NCBI RefSeq assembly: GCF_019753765.1
Contig: NZ_JAIJZW010000001.1
Span: 592,565 to 656,564, forward strand
Direction of reading: 5' to 3'
DNA length: 64,000 bases
DNA from: Microbacterium marinilacus
Lineage (GTDB): Bacteria; Actinomycetota; Actinomycetes; Actinomycetales; Microbacteriaceae
Position numbers and translations under genes: made by a program. Shown here piece by piece: positions 1 to 8,481 of this stretch (positions are counted from its first letter, which is position 1; every line of letters starts with the position of its first letter). A model generated the notes under the pieces. The model had not been told where the DNA came from, made no database searches, and saw only the letters and a program-made list of their open reading frames with translations.

Positions 1-480
1 CCGGTCGACGCGGACCTCGCGTCGCCCGGCTGGTCGTCGGCGCTGCCCGTCGAGCGGATCGATGCCGCCGTCTCGTCCACGGCGCTGCACTGGCTGCCGC
101 CGGCCGGGCTCGTCGCCGTGTACGCCGAGCTGGCGGGCCTCGTGAGGGAGGACGGCGTCGTGCTGGACGCCGATCACCTGCGGTTCGACGAGGCGACCCA
201 GCCGTTGCTGAGCGCGCTGGCCGCGGGAGACGACGCGCGCACACAGGAGGCCGCGCGTGCGGCGGGCGTGCCGACGTGGGACGAGTGGTGGTACGAGGCG
301 CTCACGGTGCCCGAGCTCGCCGCCCACGCGGACGAACGCGACCGGCGTTTCCGCGACCGGCCCGCCCCGCCCGACAGCCCGCTCGCCCTGCACCTGGAAG
401 CGCTGCGCGCCGCCGGGTTCCGCGAGACGGGCACGGTCTGGCAGCTCTACGACGACTACGTCGTCCTCGCGCGACGATGA
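1..480 (+). CDS. Class I SAM-dependent methyltransferase, C-terminal part
   Basis: The frame is open from the first base of the window and stops at 478-480, so only the last 159 residues are present and the start is missing. Near residues 26-35 the text SSTALHWLPP matches the post-catalytic strand of methyltransferase type 11/12 domains of the trans-aconitate methyltransferase kind. The rest (YAELAGLVREDGVVLDADH, then a C-terminal helical cap ending in YDDYVVLARR) fits the end of the same fold. It would move a methyl group from S-adenosylmethionine to a small cytosolic substrate that I cannot identify. Its stop codon overlaps the ATG of the downstream permease, so it is translationally coupled to an ABC importer. 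That suggests, without proof, that the imported compound or a cobalamin-like cofactor is related to its job. Confidence 0.75.
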   Translation, partial: PVDADLASPGWSSALPVERIDAAVSSTALHWLPPAGLVAVYAELAGLVREDGVVLDADHLRFDEATQPLLSALAAGDDARTQEAARAAGVPTWDEWWYEALTVPELAAHADERDRRFRDRPAPPDSPLALHLEALRAAGFRETGTVWQLYDDYVVLARR

Positions 481-1550
481 CCGTCGCGACCGCCGTCGCC
501 GCGGAGGCGGTGACCGCGCATCCTCGGCGGGCGAGGGGGCCGGCGGTGGCCGTGCTGGCCTCGGCGGGCCTCGTCGCGACGCTCGTCGCCGCGGTGCTCG
601 TGGGAACGGCCGACATCGGGCCGCTGGACGTCGTCGGGATCGTCCTGCGGCACCTCGGGCTGGAGGCGCTGGCGCCGAGCCCGCCCGCCGCTCCGCTCGT
701 CGACTCGCTCGTGTGGCAGTCGCGCGTGCCGCGCGTGCTGCTCGCGGGCGTGGTCGGAGCGGGCCTCGCGGTCTGCGGCGCGGTGCTGCAGTCGGTCACG
801 CGCAACCCGCTGGCGGAGCCCTACCTGCTCGGTGTCTCGTCCGGCGCGTCCACCGGAGCCGTGGCGGTCCTGATCCTGGGGTGGGGGACGGGCGCCGTCG
901 CGCTGTCGACCGGAGCCTTCGCAGGCGCCGTGCTCGCCTTCGGCATCGTCCTCGTGCTGATCGGCGGCGGGCGCGTCGCCAACCCCGCGCGCGTCGTGCT
1001 CACGGGCGTCCTGGTCTCGCAGTTCTTCTCCGCGGTGACCTCGCTGGTGCTCATGCTCGGGGGCGATGCCGACTCGACGCGCGGCTTCACGTTCTGGCTG
1101 CTGGGCTCGCTCGGCGGCGCGCGATGGCCGCAGACCCTGCTCGCGGCCGGGATCGTGCTCGCCGGCTGCGCGGTCTGCGCGGCGCTCGCCCCCGCCATGG
1201 ACGCCTTCGAGCTCGGCTGGGACGCCGCGGCGGCGCTCGGCATCCGAGTGACGGCCGCGCGGATCACTCTGATGACGGCCGCGGCACTGGTCACCGCCGC
1301 CGCCGTCGCGGCGTCCGGAGCGATCGGGTTCGTGGGGCTGCTCATCCCGCACGTCGTGCGGATCCTCGCCGGGCCCGGGCATCGCCTGCTCATCCCGCTC
1401 TCTGCGCTGACCGGCGCGATCTTCCTCATCTGGGTGGACGCGTTCGCCCGCACGGCGTTCGCACCGCACGAGCTCCCGGTCGGCGTGATCACCGCCCTGC
1501 TCGGGGCGCCGGCGTTCGCGATCGTCCTCCGAGGGGCGGCGGCGCGATGA
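477..1550 (+). CDS. FecCD-family ABC importer permease
   Basis: This 357-residue membrane protein is the permease of a BtuC/FecCD-type importer. Sequence evidence: about nine hydrophobic segments, the family motif RNPLAEPYLLG at residues 109-119, the GAIGFVGLLIPHVVR segment at 281-295 that contacts the ATPase, and ELPVGVITALLGAPAF at 332-347. The start is the ATG at 477, which overlaps the preceding stop (ATGA). The downstream ATPase is coupled in the same way. Family substrates are siderophores, heme or corrinoids. A small actinobacterial clade has been proposed to import F420-0, and the overall sequence reminds me of that clade, but I cannot test it here. The substrate-binding lipoprotein is not in view and is probably upstream of the window. 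Confidence 0.88.
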   Translation: MTVATAVAAEAVTAHPRRARGPAVAVLASAGLVATLVAAVLVGTADIGPLDVVGIVLRHLGLEALAPSPPAAPLVDSLVWQSRVPRVLLAGVVGAGLAVCGAVLQSVTRNPLAEPYLLGVSSGASTGAVAVLILGWGTGAVALSTGAFAGAVLAFGIVLVLIGGGRVANPARVVLTGVLVSQFFSAVTSLVLMLGGDADSTRGFTFWLLGSLGGARWPQTLLAAGIVLAGCAVCAALAPAMDAFELGWDAAAALGIRVTAARITLMTAAALVTAAAVAASGAIGFVGLLIPHVVRILAGPGHRLLIPLSALTGAIFLIWVDAFARTAFAPHELPVGVITALLGAPAFAIVLRGAAAR

Positions 1551-2329
1551 CGGCGCCCGGGGCGCTGCGCGCCCACGGGGTGACGGTCGCCGTGAAGGGA
1601 CGCGCCCTGCTCGACGAGGTCGACCTGGAGATCCGGCCGGGACGCTTCCTCGGCGTGCTCGGCCCGAACGGCGCCGGCAAGACGACGCTGCTGCGCGCCC
1701 TCGCGGGCGTCACGCGCCCGGACGCGGGGCGCGTGACGCTCGACGGACGCCCCGTCCACGCCGCCATCCGCCGCGCGACGGCCCGCCGGGTGGCCGTCGT
1801 CGAGCAGCACCACGACCTCCACACCGACCTGTCGGTCTTCGAGATCGTGATGCTGGGGCGGACTCCCTACCGGCGCGCGTTCGGCGCCGCGAGCAGAAGC
1901 GACTCCGCCGCCGTGGAGACGGCGCTGGAGACGATGGGGCTCGCGTCGCTCCGATCCCGCCGATGGTCGGGGCTCTCCGGCGGCGAGCGGCAGCGGGTGC
2001 ACGTCGCGCGCGCCCTGGCCCAGGAGCCGGACGTGCTGCTGCTCGACGAGCCGACGAACCACCTGGACGTGCGGTTCCAGCTCGAGATCCTCGCATTGCT
2101 GCGCGGGCTCGGCATCACCGTCGTGGCCGCGCTGCACGAGCTGAACCTCGCCGCGCGGTTCTGTCACGACGTCGCCGTGCTGGAGGCCGGGCGAGTGGTC
2201 GCCGCGGGGCCGGCGACCGAGACGCTCGACGCGCGGCTCATCGAGCGCGTCTACGCGGTGCGCGCCGTGGTCGAGACGTCCCCGCACACGGGCGCCCCGA
2301 CGGCGACGTTCCTCGCCCCCACGGGATGA
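1547..2329 (+). CDS. ABC importer ATP-binding protein (FecE/BtuD type)
   Basis: This is a single nucleotide-binding domain of 260 residues that powers the neighbouring FecCD permease. Walker A is GPNGAGKTT at 39-47, the signature LSGGERQ is at 143-149, Walker B VLLLDEP is at 163-169, followed by TNHLD, and the switch histidine is H197 in ALHELN. Length and motifs are complete. The ATG at 1547 overlaps the permease stop. A strong hairpin two bases after the stop ends the operon. The substrate is uncertain for the same reason as for the permease: iron-siderophore, corrinoid and F420-0 are all possible. Confidence 0.9.
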   Translation: MTAPGALRAHGVTVAVKGRALLDEVDLEIRPGRFLGVLGPNGAGKTTLLRALAGVTRPDAGRVTLDGRPVHAAIRRATARRVAVVEQHHDLHTDLSVFEIVMLGRTPYRRAFGAASRSDSAAVETALETMGLASLRSRRWSGLSGGERQRVHVARALAQEPDVLLLDEPTNHLDVRFQLEILALLRGLGITVVAALHELNLAARFCHDVAVLEAGRVVAAGPATETLDARLIERVYAVRAVVETSPHTGAPTATFLAPTG

Positions 2330-2330
2330 G

Positions 2331-2373
2331 ACGACGGATGCCCCGGGCCTTGCGGCACCGGGGCATCCGTCGT
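2331..2373. terminator. Bidirectional terminator hairpin
   Basis: A perfect 16 bp inverted repeat, ACGACGGATGCCCCGG, pairs with its complement at 2358-2373 across an 11 nt loop. It sits between the stop codons of the importer ATPase (plus strand) and the aldolase (minus strand) and can serve both. Confidence 0.85.
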
Positions 2374-2380
2374 GGCGGCG

Positions 2381-3409
<1,029 letters not shown>

Positions 3410-3587
3410 GACGACTCCTTGAGTTCGGTCGATGAAGCCCGGCCAGTCTATCGGCGCGGCGCCGGCGTTCCACCGAGGCCGCCGCGCCCCGTCCCGCCCG
3501 GCACGAGATTTTCGATTCCGAAAGAAACGGCAATCCTGCCGGGCGGCGCGCCGGGCCGATCCGGCTCGCCCGGCTTAGCGTGGAACC

Positions 3588-4568
3588 ATGCAGACCTCTG
3601 ACATGTCCCCCCTCCACCCGGATCGCAACATCGCCCTCGAGCTGGTGCGCGCCACCGAGGCCGCCGCGATCCGCGCGGTGCCGTTCATCGGCCGCGGTGA
3701 CAAGGAGGCGGCGGACGGTGCGGCGGTGGACGGCATGCGCGCGTTCCTGTCGACGGTCGACTTCGACGGGGTGGTCGTCATCGGTGAGGGCGAGAAGGAC
3801 AACGCCCCCATGCTCTACAACGGCGAGCACGTGGGCACGGGCGAGGGGCGCGCGTACGACATCGCGGTCGACCCGATCGACGGCACGTCGCTCACCGCGG
3901 CCGGACGGCAGAACGCCCTGTCGGTGATCGCGATGTCCGACCGCGGCACGATGCTGGACGCCTCGACCGTCTTCTACATGGACAAGCTCGTCACAGGCCC
4001 CGCGGGCGTCGGCGTCGTCGACATCCGCCTGCCCATCGGCGAGAACATCCGCCTGCTGGCAGGGGCGCTCGGCAAGCCGGTCGACGAGCTGGTCGTCTCG
4101 GTGCTCAACCGCCCGCGTCACGAGCAGCTCATCCGTGAGATCCGCGAGGCCGGGGCGGGCACGCGCCTGATGAGCGACGGCGACGTGGCGGGCGGCATCA
4201 ACGCGGCGCGGCACGACGCGCGCATCGACATGTGCGTGGGCGTGGGCGGCAGCCCGGAGGGCATCGTGACCGCGTGCGCGATCAAGGCCCTCGGCGGGCA
4301 CATCCAGGGGCGGCTCTGGCCGCGCGACGACGAGGAGCGCCAGAAGGGGATCGACGCGGGTCTGCGGATGGACTACGTGTACGAGGCCGAGGAGCTCGTG
4401 GCCGGCAACAACACCCTGTTCGTCGCCACGGGCGTGACCGACGGCCAGCTCGTCGCCGGCGTGCGCCGTCAGGGCGACTACGTCTACACCGAGAGCGTCG
4501 TGCTGCGCAGCCACTCGGGCACGATGCGGCGTGTCTCCTCGGACCACCTCGTCTCGAAGTGGCTCTGA
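3588..4568 (+). CDS. glpX: Class II fructose-1,6-bisphosphatase GlpX
   Basis: It hydrolyses fructose 1,6-bisphosphate to fructose 6-phosphate, the committed gluconeogenic step. Metal and substrate motifs are IGEGEKD at residues 65-71 and VDPIDGT at 94-100, followed by GRQNALSVIA, a SDGDVAGGINA stretch and CVGVGGSPEG. The length of 326 residues is normal for GlpX. I chose the ATG at 3588 because a TAGCGT -10 box (3576-3581) lies exactly 6 nt before it, which implies a leaderless transcript. The ATG at 3603 is the alternative. It is divergent from fbaA. A GC-rich imperfect hairpin around 4588-4625 may end the transcript. Confidence 0.95.
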   Translation: MQTSDMSPLHPDRNIALELVRATEAAAIRAVPFIGRGDKEAADGAAVDGMRAFLSTVDFDGVVVIGEGEKDNAPMLYNGEHVGTGEGRAYDIAVDPIDGTSLTAAGRQNALSVIAMSDRGTMLDASTVFYMDKLVTGPAGVGVVDIRLPIGENIRLLAGALGKPVDELVVSVLNRPRHEQLIREIREAGAGTRLMSDGDVAGGINAARHDARIDMCVGVGGSPEGIVTACAIKALGGHIQGRLWPRDDEERQKGIDAGLRMDYVYEAEELVAGNNTLFVATGVTDGQLVAGVRRQGDYVYTESVVLRSHSGTMRRVSSDHLVSKWL

Positions 4569-4729
4569 GCCCACGCGCGTCCTGAGCGCCCGCGCCGCCG
4601 CATCGGAGGCGTCGGCGCGGCGCGCCGTGTGATGCACCTGTGACCGACTTCGGAGGTTCGGTCTGGAAGAATGGTTCCCGGCTGAGAACGCCCCCGGACG
4701 GGGCGCACCGACACGGCAGGGGGCGAGGC

Positions 4730-4951
4730 ATGTCCGTACAGCATGCGCCGGTTCAACGCGTTCAGGCGCCGCGCCAGACGGCGCCGCGACCTGCCGCTCA
4801 GCCGACGGTCACGGATCCGGCTCGCCGGCCCGACGTGCTGCTGCGCGTCCGCCGCCCTCCGGGCCAGGAGGCCAGCGCCTGGTGGTTCGTCGGCGCCTTC
4901 CTCGTCTTCTCGGGCGCGGTGACCGCCCTGCTCAGCTTCTTCCCCGGCTGA
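4730..4951 (+). CDS. Small single-pass membrane protein, unknown function
   Basis: This is a 73-residue protein with a proline- and alanine-rich, basic N-terminal half (about residues 1-47) and one C-terminal hydrophobic helix (WWFVGAFLVFSGAVTALLSFF). The C-terminus then has only PG. I chose ATG 4730 because a purine-rich GGGGGCGAGG precedes it; the in-frame codon at 4640 lacks support. The last 20 bp overlap the 3' end of rmuC on the other strand. I do not recognise the family. The shape resembles tail-anchored small membrane proteins common in actinobacteria. Confidence 0.6.
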   Translation: MSVQHAPVQRVQAPRQTAPRPAAQPTVTDPARRPDVLLRVRRPPGQEASAWWFVGAFLVFSGAVTALLSFFPG

Positions 4952-6245
4952 CCGACTCGTCGTCGCCGAGTCGCGACGGGTCCAGGAGCTCGCCGATCGA
5001 CTCCGCGTTCGCCGTGTCGACGACCGGCTCCGGCTGCAGTCCCTCGACCAGCTCGGGTGCCGCCATGCGTCGCGTGGAGGTGTGGATCGGCGAGGGCGCA
5101 GCCGCCGCGTCGAGCTTCGTCTGATCGATCCCGGGGAAGCGTCGGGCCGTGACGAGCACGCGCGACTCCAGCGATCCGGCGAAGCGGTTGTACGCGTCGA
5201 CCGTGCGATCGATCGAGCGACGCAGATCGTCGGCGTGCTGAGCGAGCGTGCCGAGCCGCCCGTACAGCTCGTTGCCGAGGGCGAACAGCGTGCGCGCCTC
5301 GTCGGACACCTCCTGCTGGGTCCAGGCGTAGGCGACGGTCTTCAGCACGGCCCAGAGGTTCACGGGAGAGGCGAGGGCGACGCGCCTGGCGAACGCGTGC
5401 TCGAGCAGCGTCGGGTCCTCATCGAGGGCCACAGCCAGGATCGACTCGCTGGGCAGGAAGCAGACCACGAACTCGGGGCTCGAGGGCAGGCCCTCCCAAT
5501 AGGCCTTCTTGGCGAGGGCGTCGACGTGCGCGCGCACCGCCTTGACGTGACGGCTCAGCAGCTCCCGCCGTCGTCGCGCGTCGTCGCCGGTGGCCGTGTC
5601 CGGGATCGCGGCCGCATCGAGGAACGCGTCGAGAGGAGCCTTCGCGTCGATCGCGATCGCCTTGTCTCCCGGCAGCCGCACCACCATGTCGGGGCGGCCG
5701 GCTGATCCCTCGGTAGTGAGGGACGCCTGGACGTCGAAGTCGACGTGCCGGAGCAGGCCTGCGGCCTCCACCACGCGGCGGAGCTGTGCCTCGCCCCAGA
5801 CGCCGCGGACGGTGGTGGAGCGCAGTGCGCCCGCGAGCGACTCGGTGGTGGCGCGCAGCGCCTCGTCCGACGCCTGGGCGCGACGCAGCTGCTCGGCGAT
5901 CGAGCCGAACTGGCCGTGTCGCTCGCGCTCCATCTCGTCGACGCGCTGCTGCATGCGCTGCAGGCTGTCGCGCACGGGGGAGAGGGCCGTCAGCACGGCG
6001 GACTCACGCCGTGCCCGCTCCTCCGCCGAGGCGCGCTCGGCCTGCGCGTGCGCGACGGCATCCCGCCGCAGGTCTTCTTGGCGGTCGACAGCCTCGCGCA
6101 GCGCGACCACCTCGGCGTCGCGTGCCGCCAGCGCGGCGCGCGTCTCGGAGGCCTCGCGGGTCGAACGCGCGGCGCGCGCGAGCCAGCCCAGCGCGCCGCC
6201 GGCGAGGAGGGCGACGGCCAGCGCGATCAGTGCGAGTGCGTCCAT
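4932..6245 (-). CDS. rmuC: DNA recombination protein RmuC
   Basis: RmuC proteins limit inversion events at short inverted repeats and carry a nuclease-like fold. An N-terminal membrane helix (residues 3-22) anchors the protein, a charged coiled coil with many Arg/Glu residues follows to about residue 125, and then comes the RmuC domain with VRGVWGEAQLRRVVEAAGL, GRPDMVVRLPGDKAIAIDAKAPL and FVVCFLPSESIL. The length of 437 residues is typical. The C-terminal 60 residues are low complexity. I chose ATG 6245 because it begins directly with the hydrophobic helix; the open frame further upstream encodes only Arg/Ser-rich nonsense that overlaps the exonuclease gene. It lies 28 bp downstream of the exonuclease gene, in the same direction. 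Confidence 0.9.
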   Translation of the reverse strand: MDALALIALAVALLAGGALGWLARAARSTREASETRAALAARDAEVVALREAVDRQEDLRRDAVAHAQAERASAEERARRESAVLTALSPVRDSLQRMQQRVDEMERERHGQFGSIAEQLRRAQASDEALRATTESLAGALRSTTVRGVWGEAQLRRVVEAAGLLRHVDFDVQASLTTEGSAGRPDMVVRLPGDKAIAIDAKAPLDAFLDAAAIPDTATGDDARRRRELLSRHVKAVRAHVDALAKKAYWEGLPSSPEFVVCFLPSESILAVALDEDPTLLEHAFARRVALASPVNLWAVLKTVAYAWTQQEVSDEARTLFALGNELYGRLGTLAQHADDLRRSIDRTVDAYNRFAGSLESRVLVTARRFPGIDQTKLDAAAAPSPIHTSTRRMAAPELVEGLQPEPVVDTANAESIGELLDPSRLGDDESVSRGRS

Positions 6246-6273
6246 GGCCTCAGCATGCCCGGGGCCACCGACA

Positions 6274-6858
6274 TCATGCCGCGACGGCGGCCGGGGCGAG
6301 CTGCGAGGTGCGTACGCCCAGCGCCGCGGCGAGGGCGCCGACATCGGCTGCGCCGGCGCGACGTGCGGCGTCGATGACGATGTGCGCGCACGCGAGGGCG
6401 TCGGCGATCGCGTCGTGGTGGGAGAAGCCGACGAAGCCAGCGGCCTCGGCCGCCACCGGCAGGCGGTACGACGGCAGCGTGTACGCCTTGCGCGCGACCT
6501 GCAGCGTGCAGAGATAGCGGTAGGAGGGCAGCGCGAAGGCGGTGACCTCGCAGGCCGCGCGCAGCACGCCCATGTCGAAGCTGGCGTTGTGCGCCACCAG
6601 GACATCCTCTCCGGCGAAGCCGATGAGGTCCTCGATCTGCTCGTCCCAGCCGAGGGCGTCGACGACGTCCTCGGCTGTGATGCCGTGGATGCGCGTGTTC
6701 CACTCCTGGAACAGGTCGTGGCCGGCCGGCGGGCGGATGAGCCACCCGGCCGTCTCGACCACGCGGCCGTCGCGCACGCGGGTCAGGCCCACCTGGCACG
6801 CCGAGGCCCTCGATCCGTTCGCTGTCTCGAAGTCGATCGCGGTGAAGTCCAGCGGCAT
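6274..6858 (-). CDS. DEDDh 3'-5' exonuclease, DnaQ/RNase T-like
   Basis: This 194-residue protein is a stand-alone exonuclease of the DNA polymerase III epsilon fold. All DEDDh residues are visible: D9 and E11 in IDFET, D95 in HNASFD (90-95), and H148 and D153 in SHHDAIADA. The ATG at 6858 directly precedes the first beta strand. It may share a transcript with rmuC, which would join two DNA-processing functions. Whether it acts on DNA or RNA cannot be read from the sequence. It has no BRCT or helicase extension. Confidence 0.88.
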   Translation of the reverse strand: MPLDFTAIDFETANGSRASACQVGLTRVRDGRVVETAGWLIRPPAGHDLFQEWNTRIHGITAEDVVDALGWDEQIEDLIGFAGEDVLVAHNASFDMGVLRAACEVTAFALPSYRYLCTLQVARKAYTLPSYRLPVAAEAAGFVGFSHHDAIADALACAHIVIDAARRAGAADVGALAAALGVRTSQLAPAAVAA

Positions 6859-6932
6859 GTGCCCAGCGTCCGTCCGCCGACGCTCCGCGGGCGGGAGGCG
6901 CGCCGCGGCAGCTGGCAGATCGCCGAATGAAG

Positions 6933-6967
6933 TTGCACGTTAGTGTGCAAGTTATTACGCTGGCCTG
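6933..6967 (+). promoter_or_regulatory. tetR promoter with overlapping palindromic operator
   Basis: The -35 is TTGCAC at 6933-6938 and the -10 is TACGCT at 6956-6961, with exactly 17 bp between them. Six nucleotides later comes the GTG of the TetR gene, so the transcript is probably leaderless. A dyad TTGCAC-N6-GTGCAA (6933-6950) covers the -35 and the first half of the spacer, which is where an autorepressor would bind. Confidence 0.75.
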
Positions 6968-7612
6968 GTGCCCACGCCGACCCGCCGACCCCGCCGCGAC
7001 GCTCTCGCCAACCGCGAGGCGATCCTTTCGGCCGCCGCCGCCGTCATGCGGCGGGACCCGGACGCGTCGATCGACGCCGTCGCCTCGGCGGCCGGCCTCA
7101 GCAGGCGCTCGGTCTACGGGCACTTCGCCTCGCGCGACGAGCTTCTGACCGAGCTGGCGAGCCGCGGAGCGGCGCGGATCGCCGAGGCCCTCGCCGACGT
7201 GGGCGACGACGACCCCGCCGTCCACGTCGCGAAGATCGGCTCGGCGCTGTGGACCGAGGTCGCGCACGTCAAGCTCGTCGCGCGCATGGTGGTCGGCGGT
7301 CCCCTCGAGCACACCGTGGCGCGCGGGCTCGAGCCCATCCGAGCCTCCCTGCGCGCGGCGGTCTCGCGTGGCGTCGAGCGGGGCGTCTTCCGGGCGGACG
7401 CGGACGTCCAGACGGTCTCGCGGCTCATCGAGCGTCAGGCGCTCGACGTGCTGGACGAGGTCGTCCGGCAGGAGGCGGACGACGCTGCCGCCCGTCGCCT
7501 CGTGATCGTGATGGCCCTCGGCATCGCCGGCCTGTCGTGGCGCGACGCGGCGGCCGTCGCCGACGCCGTCGGCGCGGAGCCGCGCACGTCCGTGCGCCGG
7601 GGGAGGCCGTGA
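6968..7612 (+). CDS. TetR-family transcriptional regulator
   Basis: This is a 214-residue repressor with the TetR helix-turn-helix at residues 34-60 (SIDAVASAAGLSRRSVYGHF followed by ASRDELL) and a helical ligand domain. The GTG start at 6968 is supported by the perfectly spaced leaderless promoter just upstream. It leads an apparent operon: the next start, at 7609, overlaps its end, and the YhgE/Pip gene follows. It probably represses itself and the two downstream genes through the TTGCAC-N6-GTGCAA dyad. Its ligand is unknown; a compound exported or sensed by the membrane protein is a reasonable guess. Confidence 0.9.
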   Translation: MPTPTRRPRRDALANREAILSAAAAVMRRDPDASIDAVASAAGLSRRSVYGHFASRDELLTELASRGAARIAEALADVGDDDPAVHVAKIGSALWTEVAHVKLVARMVVGGPLEHTVARGLEPIRASLRAAVSRGVERGVFRADADVQTVSRLIERQALDVLDEVVRQEADDAAARRLVIVMALGIAGLSWRDAAAVADAVGAEPRTSVRRGRP

Positions 7613-8481
7613 GGCTTTCGGCGCGTGGCATCTCCAAGGGGCGCGCGCTGCCCGAGACCACCGTGCACGTGCGCGGCGGTCAGGTGCGCGTGGTGCCCGT
7701 CGAGGGCGGCCAGCGGCCCACCGTGCTGGGCCTGGTGCTGAGCGGGCGGATGAGCCCCGACACCGGGGAGGTCACGATCGACGGCGAGGCCGACCACCGT
7801 CGGCTGCGCAACGCCGTCGCGCTCGTGGACGCGCCCGACGTGAGCGCGCCGCCCGACGACCTGCGCCTTGCGGACGTCGTGCGCGAGGAGCTGCGCTACG
7901 CCGGAGTCCGGGGCGCACGCGCGGCCACCGCCCGGCTGCTGTCGCAGTGGGGCGCGGCGGGCGAGGCCCGCACACGCGTCCACGACGTGCCCGCCGCCGT
8001 GCGTCTGCGCGTGCTGGCCGAGGCGGCGACGCTGCGCCCGGGCGTCGAGGCGGTCGTCATCGTCTCGCCGGACCGCCACGGCGGCGACCCCGTCGCATGG
8101 CGCGCAGTGGCCGACGACCTCGCGAGCCGGGGACTGGCGGTGCTGGTGCTCGCGGGACGGGCGGCGATCGAGGCGCTCGGGGTGGACGTCGACACCCGGC
8201 CGTTGCCGCATGCCCTCGACCTGGACGCGCCTGGCCGTGAGCCGGCCGCCCCGGATGAGGTCGCGTTCGAGGAGGCCCCGCCGGAGAGCGGCACGGCGAC
8301 GGTCGCGCCGGACGCGGCTCCCGAGGCGCTCGGCGACGACGCGCCCGACGCCCGAGACGAGGAGGACGACGCACCGGACGACGAAGGCCGCGCCGCCGAC
8401 GCCCCCATCGAGCAGAACAGCACGGACGGCGTCGCCGACCCCGCACCGCCGCGCACCGACCCCGAGGAGGGGACATCGTGA
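7609..8481 (+). CDS. Degenerate ABC-ATPase-like protein with acidic tail
   Basis: The protein has 290 residues. The first 200 follow the layout of an ABC ATP-binding domain, but the key motifs are gone. At the Walker A place (residues 30-38) stands PVEGGQRPT instead of GxxGxGKS/T. After it, LSGRMSPDTGEVTIDGE (44-60) matches the usual loop that follows Walker A. The signature position (124-132) reads VHDVPAAVR, and the Walker B position (147-155) reads EAVVIVSPD without DE. The last 80 residues are an acidic, low-complexity tail. The frame is intact, with normal codon use and overlaps at both ends, so it looks maintained and is not a pseudogene. The GTG at 7609 overlaps the tetR stop. It may be a structural partner of the YhgE/Pip protein. 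ATP hydrolysis is unlikely. Confidence 0.65.
   Translation: MRLSARGISKGRALPETTVHVRGGQVRVVPVEGGQRPTVLGLVLSGRMSPDTGEVTIDGEADHRRLRNAVALVDAPDVSAPPDDLRLADVVREELRYAGVRGARAATARLLSQWGAAGEARTRVHDVPAAVRLRVLAEAATLRPGVEAVVIVSPDRHGGDPVAWRAVADDLASRGLAVLVLAGRAAIEALGVDVDTRPLPHALDLDAPGREPAAPDEVAFEEAPPESGTATVAPDAAPEALGDDAPDARDEEDDAPDDEGRAADAPIEQNSTDGVADPAPPRTDPEEGTS

Noticed and set aside
7609..8481. Pseudogene reading of the ABC-ATPase-like gene
   Set aside because: No stop or frameshift is present, codon use matches its neighbours, and both ends overlap adjacent genes, so the loss of motifs looks like specialisation.
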